From Pseudonocardiales bacterium (lineage in GTDB: Bacteria; Actinomycetota; Actinomycetes; Mycobacteriales; Pseudonocardiaceae): 5,698 nt of DNA. The translations under genes and the position numbers were made by a program. Location of the stretch: assembly GCA_013695005.1 (NCBI GenBank), contig JACDBJ010000557.1:1-5698 (forward strand). The letters run 5' to 3'. Every line of letters begins with the position of its first letter. The first letter of the stretch is position 1. Positions 1-4,513 of this stretch are shown here, in pieces. Under the pieces are notes generated by a model that worked only from the letters and a program-made list of their open reading frames with translations, was not told where the DNA came from and ran no database searches.

Positions 1-70
1 CCGCGCCAGTGGGCGCCGGTGCTCGCCCACGTACCGCATCCGCCACGCCAGTGGGCTCCGGTGCTCGCCC
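1..70 (+). repeat. Direct repeat, two 28-bp copies with a 42-bp period
   Basis: Positions 1-28 and 43-70 match at 26 of 28 bases, sharing CCAGTGGG and CCGGTGCTCGCCC. The 42-bp period equals 14 codons, so the repeat stays in frame and encodes PVGAGARP and PVGSGARP within the Pro-rich stretch of the unrecognised protein. The first copy touches the window edge, so more copies may lie upstream. Confidence 0.7.
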
Positions 71-1550
71 GGTCCGTCCCGCACCGGATCTGCAGACCGC
101 GCGGCCACCGAGAGCGCGAGCTGGCACCGCCACGCCGCCACCACCACCGCCCGATCCGCCGCGCAGTCGCGGCAACACCATGGCCGACGCGACGCACACG
201 CTACGGAGCAAAGCCGTCGACGCTGGTCATGCCGTCGCCAAGGGGTACCGGCACTGGCAGCAAGATCGCAACCGGGCGGCGCAGCAGTGGGCGAAGATGA
301 CCCCGGCCCAGCGGGACGCCGAGCTGAAGCGGCAGCTCCAGAACGGCGAGGTGCAGGAGATGGGCGTGGCGACACCACTGAGCGCGGCGGCCCGGGTGGC
401 CGTCAAGTACGGCCCGCGAGCAGTCCGTACGGTCGGCCGGTACGCCCCCCAAGTGGCAAAGGCCGGCGCGAAGGCGGTCAAGGCCGCCGCTGGACAAGTC
501 CGGAACGTGGCCTCAGCCGGGGGACGGATCGTCCGCGACCGGGTGCTCGTCCCGGCCGCCGAGGCGACGAAGGCCTCCGCGACGGCGGCCGTCCGGGACC
601 TGGGCAGCAAGGCAGGCGCAGTGGCCGACGGGCTGCGCAATCCCATCGCGTCAACCAAGACGCTTGGCCGCGAGGCGGTCGCGAAGGCGGGCGCCGCCGT
701 CCGCAGTGTCCGTAATGACCCGATAGCTGCGGCAAAGCGCTGGCCGAACTACGCCAAGGCTCGTTTCAAGACATTCACCAGCCGCGCTCTCGCACTCGGC
801 GCTGTGGACCACGGCGTCGGCAAGATTGTCGGCGATCCCGCCCCGGGAAAGGGCGGCCATGAGGTCGGCGCCGCGATTTATGCCGGCCCAGGAGGTGGGG
901 CGACAAGCACTCGTTTCACCGACAGTACCGGTCGGCGGATGGAGGCCATCATAGTGGAGGGCGGTTTCGGGCACAGCGTCAGTGCGACCGAGAGGTTCGG
1001 TGCCGCTCCGCCGGCACCGGGCAGTGGCCTCGAAGCCAACGCGACGGTGCGGTGGCACGGGACCGGCGCGAACACCGAGGCGAAGCTCAGTCCGAACGCG
1101 GCCTCGTTCAAAGCGCGACTGCAGGTCATGGGTTTCCGCGGTGTGGGTGTCGAGGTCGGCTGCCGGAGCTGGCACTGTTCCGCCGATGTCATCACTCCTC
1201 ATGAGTTCGAGCAGGAGCTCGCGCACACGCCCCCGAACTCAAGCAGTGGGCCGAACATCTCGTACAAGATCGCGATGACCGACACCGTCATCCGGCCGGT
1301 GGACAAACTCGGCACCCCACCCCGACCGGCGCCTGCGTCCCCGGTCGAAAGTGGCCAAGCCGCGCCAACACCCGCGCCCCGACCGGTCGCACCCCCAGCC
1401 GCAGCCACGGGCACACCCGCGACGCCGGCCCCGGTACGTCGCACAGCGCCGATCGGTCCGCCGGCGCACCAACCGGCGGCCGACCCCGGCGCTCGCCCGA
1501 ATCGGCAACAGCGCCCGCCGGCGGCGCACCACCACGGCGGTCGTCTAGAC
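3..1550 (+). CDS. Unrecognised basic protein with Pro-rich ends; 5' start and 3' stop unresolved
   Basis: I do not recognise this protein. The frame is open from the window edge. ATG at 180 is the first ATG in this frame but has no Shine-Dalgarno sequence, and the 59 codons before it read as a Pro/Ala/Arg-rich linker, so the true start may lie upstream. Numbered from that ATG: residues 1-65 are charged (WAKMTPAQRDAELKRQL, 37-53); 66-200 are Ala/Lys/Arg-rich and probably helical; 205-375 are Gly-rich and look beta-rich, with two close cysteines (328 and 333, in GCRSWHC); 378-450 are Pro/Ala-rich. No signal peptide or membrane segment is visible in this part. Third-position G+C is about 87% in a hand-counted part of the body but about 65-70% in the two Pro-rich parts. 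No in-frame stop occurs before leuD; the next is at 2253-2255, inside antisense leuC, so I end the feature at the palindrome. Stops in the other frames are TAG 1546-1548 and TAG 1607-1609. The modular build recalls secreted or polymorphic-toxin proteins, but that is only inference. Confidence 0.5.
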
Positions 1551-1560
1551 GTCGCCGTGG
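1532..1560. terminator. Imperfect palindrome between convergent genes, possible bidirectional terminator
   Basis: Arms CCACGGC (1532-1538) and GCCGTGG (1554-1560) are perfectly complementary and enclose a 10-bp perfect palindrome CGTCTAGACG (1542-1551), offset by a 3/2-base internal bulge. It lies about 60 bp beyond the leuD stop, where the unrecognised + strand gene and leuD converge, which is where a shared terminator would be expected. There is no T-tract on either strand, so it is not a classical intrinsic terminator; hairpins without a U-tract are often proposed as terminators in actinomycetes. A protein-binding site is the alternative. The frame +1 stop TAG 1546-1548 sits at its centre. 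Between it and leuD (1561-1622) I see nothing else. Confidence 0.45.
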
Positions 1561-1622
1561 ACCGCGAGCAGTTGCACCGCCGGCAACCGCGACGAGGCGC
1601 TATCGGTAGTTCCGGCCAGCAG

Positions 1623-2216
1623 TCAGCGGGCGAGCGTGGTGGGCAGCCACCCGGGTCGGTCCGCCTCGAAGGCATCGATGTCGTCGACGTGCCGCAGGCT
1701 CAGCCCGATGTCGTCGAGGCCCTCGATCAGCCGCCAACGCGTGTAGTCGTCGATCTCGAAGCCGACCTCGATGTCGCGGCAGGTGATCCGGCGCGCCTGC
1801 AGGTCGACGGTGACGGTCGTGCCTGGCTCGGTCTCCAGCGCCTTCCAGAGCAGTTCGACGTCAGGCTGCGCGCACGCCGCGGTCAGCAGGCCCTGCTTGC
1901 CGGCGTTACCGCGGAAGATGTCGCCGAACCGCGACGAGACGACGACCCGAAAGCCGTAGTCGCACAGGGCCCAGACGGCGTGCTCGCGGGAGGACCCGGT
2001 GCCGAAGTCTGGTCCGGCCACCAGCACGGTGCCGGCCTTGAACGGCTCGAGATTGAGCACGAACTCGGGGTCATTGCGCCAGGCGGCGAACAGCCCGTCC
2101 TCGAAGCCGGTGCGGGTGATCCGCTTCAGATAGACAGCGGGGATGATCTGGTCGGTGTCCACATTGGATTGGCGCAACGGCACGCCGACGCCGGTGTGGT
2201 TGTTGAATGGCTCCAT
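1623..2216 (-). CDS. leuD: 3-isopropylmalate dehydratase small subunit
   Basis: LeuD is the small subunit of isopropylmalate isomerase. With LeuC it converts 2-isopropylmalate to 3-isopropylmalate in the cytoplasm, the second step of leucine synthesis. The 197-residue product has the normal length for bacterial LeuD. Family motifs are intact: NVDTDQIIPA (18-27), GTGSSREHA (72-80, the substrate-contacting loop of the swivel domain) and FGDIFRGNAGKQG (97-109). The ATG start is well supported by AGGAG six bases upstream, and the N-terminus (MEPFNNHTG) is typical. It follows leuC after 9 bp and is certainly co-transcribed. The + strand stays open across the whole gene in the codon-aligned antisense frame, as happens when TTA, CTA and TCA codons are absent; this does not indicate a second gene. 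No frameshift or missing residue was seen. Confidence 0.97.
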   Translation of the reverse strand: MEPFNNHTGVGVPLRQSNVDTDQIIPAVYLKRITRTGFEDGLFAAWRNDPEFVLNLEPFKAGTVLVAGPDFGTGSSREHAVWALCDYGFRVVVSSRFGDIFRGNAGKQGLLTAACAQPDVELLWKALETEPGTTVTVDLQARRITCRDIEVGFEIDDYTRWRLIEGLDDIGLSLRHVDDIDAFEADRPGWLPTTLAR

Positions 2217-2222
2217 CGGGTG

Positions 2223-2227
2223 CTCCT
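2223..2227 (-). promoter_or_regulatory. leuD ribosome binding site overlapping the leuC stop codon
   Basis: On the minus strand the sequence TAGGAG contains both the leuC stop TAG (2228-2226) and the AGGAG Shine-Dalgarno element of leuD (2227-2223), six bases before the leuD ATG. The overlap suggests translational coupling, so that ribosomes finishing LeuC help start LeuD and keep the two subunits in balance. Confidence 0.8.
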
Positions 2228-3650
2228 AGCGCTCTTCGGGAAGGTCTTCCGGTGAGGACAACGTGCCGCGGACGGCGGTGGCGGCCGCGACCAGCGGCGA
2301 CACCAGGTGAGTTCGCCCGCCCTTGCCCTGACGGCCCTCGAAGTTCCGGTTGGACGTCGACGCGCTGCGCTCGCCGGGTGCGAGCTTGTCGGGGTTCATT
2401 GCCAGGCACATCGAGCAGCCCGCCGAGCGCCACTCGGCGCCCGCAGCCGTGAACACCTCGTGCAGCCCCTCCTGCTCGGCCTGCGCGCGTACCCGCATGG
2501 AGCCGGGCACGACGAGCATCCGCACGTCGTCGGCGACGTGCCGCCCGCGCAGCACGTCGGCGGCGGCCCGCAGATCCTCGATGCGCCCGTTGGTGCACGA
2601 GCCCAGGAACACGGTGTCCACCTGGATGTCGCGCAGCGCGGTGCCCGGCGCGAGGTCCATGTACGTCAGCGCCCGCTCGGCGGCGGCCCGCTCGTTCTCG
2701 TCGGCGATGCGCGCCGGGTCCGGCACCCGCTCGGACAGCGGCAGCCCCTGGCCGGGGTTGGTGCCCCAGGTGACGAACGGGGTGAGCGTTGCGGCGTCGA
2801 TCACGACCTCACGGTCGAAGCTCGCGTCGTCGTCGGTGCGCAGCTCGCTCCAGGTTGCGGCGGCGGTGTCCCAGCCGGCGCCGGACGGCGCGTGCGGGCG
2901 GCCGCGCAGGTACTCGAACGTGGTGGCGTCCGGGGCGATCATCCCGGCGCGGGCTCCTGCCTCGATCGACATGTTGCAGATCGTCATCCGCGACTCCATC
3001 GACAACGCCTCGATCGCGCTGCCCCGGTACTCGATGACGTGGCCCTGCCCGCCAGCGGTGCCGATCTCCGCGATGACGGCCAGCACGATGTCCTTGCTGG
3101 TCACCCCCGGGCGAAGGACACCGTGGACGGTGACCGACATCGTGGCGAACCGCCGCAGCGGCAACGTCTGGGTCGCCAGCACGTGCTCGACCTCGGAGGT
3201 CCCGATGCCGAACGCGAGCGCCCCGAACGCGCCGTGCGTGGAGGTGTGACTGTCGCCGCAGACCACGGTCATGCCCGGCTGGGTGAGGCCGAGCTGCGGG
3301 CCGATGACGTGCACGATGCCCTGCTCGGCGTGGTTCATCGGGTACAGCGGCAGGTCGAACTCGGCGCAGTTCTTCCGCAGTGCCTGCACCTGCGCGAGCG
3401 ACACCGGATCCGCGATGGGCAGCTCCACGTCGGTAGTGGGGACGTTGTGGTCCTCGGTCGCGATCGTCAGGTCAGGCCGGCGCACCCGCCGCCCGGCCGC
3501 CCGCAACCCGTCGAAGGCCTGCGGGCTGGTGACCTCGTGCACGAGGTGCAGGTCGACGTAGAGCAGGTCGGGCTCGGTTCCGCCCGGCCCGTCCTCGCCT
3601 CGGCGCACCAGGTGCGCTTCCCACAGCTTCTCGGCCAGCGTGCGTGCCAC
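2226..3650 (-). CDS. leuC: 3-isopropylmalate dehydratase large subunit
   Basis: LeuC is the catalytic iron-sulfur subunit of isopropylmalate isomerase, an aconitase-family enzyme that pairs with LeuD. From the GTG at 3650 the protein is 474 residues, the usual LeuC length. The three cysteines expected to hold the 4Fe-4S cluster are C352 (SCTNGR) and C412 and C415 (GCSMC). Other family signatures are CGDSHTSTHG (131-140), GIGTSEVEHVLATQ (148-161) and SNRNFEGRQGKGGRTH (433-448). The frame is open upstream to an ATG at 3707, but that 19-residue extension runs through an inverted repeat and does not resemble LeuC. GTG 3650 gives MARTLAEKLWEAH, the normal LeuC beginning, and has GGAGG four bases upstream. 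leuC is first in the operon and diverges from the IclR-type regulator, its probable controller. Confidence 0.96.
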   Translation of the reverse strand: MARTLAEKLWEAHLVRRGEDGPGGTEPDLLYVDLHLVHEVTSPQAFDGLRAAGRRVRRPDLTIATEDHNVPTTDVELPIADPVSLAQVQALRKNCAEFDLPLYPMNHAEQGIVHVIGPQLGLTQPGMTVVCGDSHTSTHGAFGALAFGIGTSEVEHVLATQTLPLRRFATMSVTVHGVLRPGVTSKDIVLAVIAEIGTAGGQGHVIEYRGSAIEALSMESRMTICNMSIEAGARAGMIAPDATTFEYLRGRPHAPSGAGWDTAAATWSELRTDDDASFDREVVIDAATLTPFVTWGTNPGQGLPLSERVPDPARIADENERAAAERALTYMDLAPGTALRDIQVDTVFLGSCTNGRIEDLRAAADVLRGRHVADDVRMLVVPGSMRVRAQAEQEGLHEVFTAAGAEWRSAGCSMCLAMNPDKLAPGERSASTSNRNFEGRQGKGGRTHLVSPLVAAATAVRGTLSSPEDLPEER

Positions 3651-3654
3651 CGGT

Positions 3655-3659
3655 CCTCC
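3655..3659 (-). promoter_or_regulatory. leuC ribosome binding site, decides the GTG start
   Basis: GGAGG on the minus strand lies four bases before GTG 3650. It favours this start over the upstream in-frame ATG at 3707, as does the conserved LeuC N-terminus that begins right after it. Confidence 0.75.
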
Positions 3660-3665
3660 GTTCCA

Positions 3666-3689
3666 CGAGACGGCAGGCGTGGCGTCTCG
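3666..3689. promoter_or_regulatory. Inverted repeat CGAGACG-N10-CGTCTCG, possible operator or RNA hairpin
   Basis: CGAGACG (3666-3672) and CGTCTCG (3683-3689) are perfect 7-bp inverted repeats with a 10-base gap, in the leuC leader just upstream of its Shine-Dalgarno site. A third related copy, CGTCTCA, is at 3714-3720, overlapping the proposed -35 of the regulator. Repeated half-sites in the shared control region suit binding by the divergent IclR-type protein. In leuC mRNA the same arms could form a hairpin that competes with the larger one at 3678-3708. Confidence 0.45.
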
Positions 3690-3708
3690 CTCACCGCGAG
3701 CCGCCACG
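3678..3708. promoter_or_regulatory. Long inverted repeat, 13-bp arms with one mismatch
   Basis: The arms 3678-3690 and 3696-3708 pair at 12 of 13 positions around the 5-base spacer TCACC. In leuC mRNA this would be a strong GC hairpin (5' arm CGTGGCGGCTCGC, loop GGUGA) beginning about 58 bases before the start codon. It lies between the proposed ndgR promoter and leuC. Its 3' arm is shared with the CGAGACG inverted repeat, so the two folds exclude each other. It could be an operator, a leader structure or both. Confidence 0.6.
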
Positions 3709-3709
3709 G

Positions 3710-3739
3710 TAGACGTCTCACATATCGGGAAGTTAGTAT
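3710..3739 (+). promoter_or_regulatory. Proposed promoter of the IclR-type regulator, leaderless
   Basis: TAGTAT (3734-3739) fits the actinobacterial -10 consensus TANNNT, and TAGACG (3710-3715) is a four-of-six match to TTGACA, 18 bases upstream. Six bases separate the -10 from the GTG start at 3746, so transcription would begin at or next to the start codon. No Shine-Dalgarno sequence lies before that GTG, as expected for a leaderless mRNA. I found no comparably convincing promoter for leuC on the other strand. Confidence 0.5.
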
Positions 3740-3745
3740 CGGTTC

Positions 3746-4447
3746 GTGGGACAGCTTAGCGGGATCGGCGTGCTCGACAAAGCCGTGGGGGTGCTTCGCG
3801 CCACAGCCAAAGAGCCGTGCGGGCTGTCCGAGCTGTGCGAGCGCACCGGGCTGCCCCGCGCCACCGCGCACCGCCTCGCGGTCGGGCTGGAGGTGCACGG
3901 GCTGCTGCACCGCGGCAGCGACGGGCGCTGGCGTCCCGGCCCCACGCTCGCCGAGCTCGCCGCGGGCGGGGTCGACCCGCTGCTGGAGGCCGCGTCGTCG
4001 GTGCTCCCCCGGCTGCGCGACATCACCGGCGAGAGCGTGCAGCTCTACCGCCGCGAGGGCTCCCAGCGCGTATGCGTGGCCGCCGCCGAGCCGAGCAGCG
4101 GGCTGCGCGACACGGTGCCCGTCGGATCGCGGCTGCCGATGACCGCGGGGTCCGGTGCCAAGGTGCTGGCGGCCTGGGCCGAGCCCGCCCTGCAGCGGGC
4201 GATCCTGGCCGAGGCCACGTTCGGGGAACGGGTGCTGCTCGACGTCCGGCGGCGCGGGTGGGCACAGAGCGTGGCCGAACGGGAGTCCGGCGTGGCGAGC
4301 GTGTCGGCCCCGGTGCGGGACGGATCGGGCCAGGTCGTGGCCGCGGTGTCGGTGTCGGGTCCGGTGGACCGCATCGGGCGTCGCCCCGGCGTGCGCTGGG
4401 CCGCCGATCTCCTCGCCGCCGCGGAGGCGCTCCAGCACCGCCTGTGA
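3746..4447 (+). CDS. ndgR: IclR-family regulator of NdgR/LtbR type, probable leuCD regulator
   Basis: This 233-residue protein is a DNA-binding regulator of the IclR family. Residues about 4-70 form the winged helix-turn-helix, with recognition-helix sequence LPRATAHRL (36-44) and wing SDGRWRPGP (58-66). Residues about 75-230 form the IclR effector domain, including VPVGSRLPMTAGSGAKVLAAW in its parts at 124-144 and SGVASVSAPVRDGSGQVVA at 181-199. The N-terminus MGQLSGIGVLDKAVGVL and its divergent position beside leuCD match NdgR of Streptomyces and LtbR of corynebacteria, which regulate leucine and other amino acid genes. By that analogy it controls leuCD and probably itself from the 95-bp region; the ligand cannot be read from sequence. 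GTG 3746 is preferred because it restores the conserved N-terminus; there is no Shine-Dalgarno site, which suggests a leaderless mRNA. Confidence 0.93.
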   Translation: MGQLSGIGVLDKAVGVLRATAKEPCGLSELCERTGLPRATAHRLAVGLEVHGLLHRGSDGRWRPGPTLAELAAGGVDPLLEAASSVLPRLRDITGESVQLYRREGSQRVCVAAAEPSSGLRDTVPVGSRLPMTAGSGAKVLAAWAEPALQRAILAEATFGERVLLDVRRRGWAQSVAERESGVASVSAPVRDGSGQVVAAVSVSGPVDRIGRRPGVRWAADLLAAAEALQHRL

Positions 4448-4453
4448 CCCGAC

Positions 4454-4469
4454 CCGCCCGGGGGGGCGG
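4454..4469 (+). terminator. Short GC hairpin after ndgR, weak terminator candidate
   Basis: CCGCCC (4454-4459) pairs with GGGCGG (4464-4469) around a GGGG loop, starting seven bases after the ndgR stop. There is no T-tract, and in DNA this rich in G+C a 6-bp stem may be chance. It may separate ndgR from the Hsp70-like gene or attenuate read-through. Confidence 0.3.
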
Positions 4470-4481
4470 TGCCCGTAGCGC

Positions 4482-4509
4482 TAACGTGACCTTCGACCGG
4501 ACGAAGGAG
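4482..4509 (+). promoter_or_regulatory. Possible -10 element and RBS hairpin of the Hsp70-like gene
   Basis: TAACGT (4482-4487) fits the -10 form TANNNT, though no good -35 precedes it. The Shine-Dalgarno element AAGGAG (4504-4509) is four bases before the GTG start. CCTTCG (4490-4495) and CGAAGG (4502-4507) form a perfect 6-bp inverted repeat with a 6-base loop, so the pairing would cover most of the Shine-Dalgarno element. If the TAACGT promoter is real, its mRNA would begin around 4494 and lack much of the left arm; the hairpin would then form only in transcripts that read through from ndgR, or the repeat may act as a DNA operator. Confidence 0.4.
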
Positions 4510-4513
4510 TGCA

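Noticed and set aside
1..1622. Insertion sequence or transposon around the unknown gene
   Set aside because: No transposase motifs, terminal inverted repeats or target duplications were visible; the direct repeat at 1-70 is an in-frame coding repeat.
1551..2255. Antisense continuation of the left-hand reading frame through all of leuD
   Set aside because: This frame is codon-aligned with leuD and leuC, so a stop needs a TTA, CTA or TCA codon on the sense strand, which are rare at this G+C. It finally stops at a TCA serine codon of leuC. Chance explains it.
3651..3707. Longer leuC starting at the ATG at 3707
   Set aside because: The extra 19 residues do not resemble LeuC, they are encoded by the leader inverted repeats, and GTG 3650 has GGAGG plus the conserved N-terminus.
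2307..4142. Long + strand open frame antisense to leuC that runs into ndgR in another frame
   Set aside because: leuC carries all its catalytic motifs on the minus strand. The + frame is its codon-aligned shadow, Arg/Gly/Ala-rich with no recognisable domain.
3467..4438. Minus-strand open frame covering ndgR
   Set aside because: The + strand encodes a full-length IclR-family protein with conserved helix-turn-helix and effector motifs; the antisense frame is low-complexity and has no motif.
4448..4513. HAIR or CIRCE heat-shock operator before the Hsp70-like gene
   Set aside because: I searched by eye for the CTTGAGT/ACTCAAG and TTAGCACTC/GAGTGCTAA inverted repeats and found neither.
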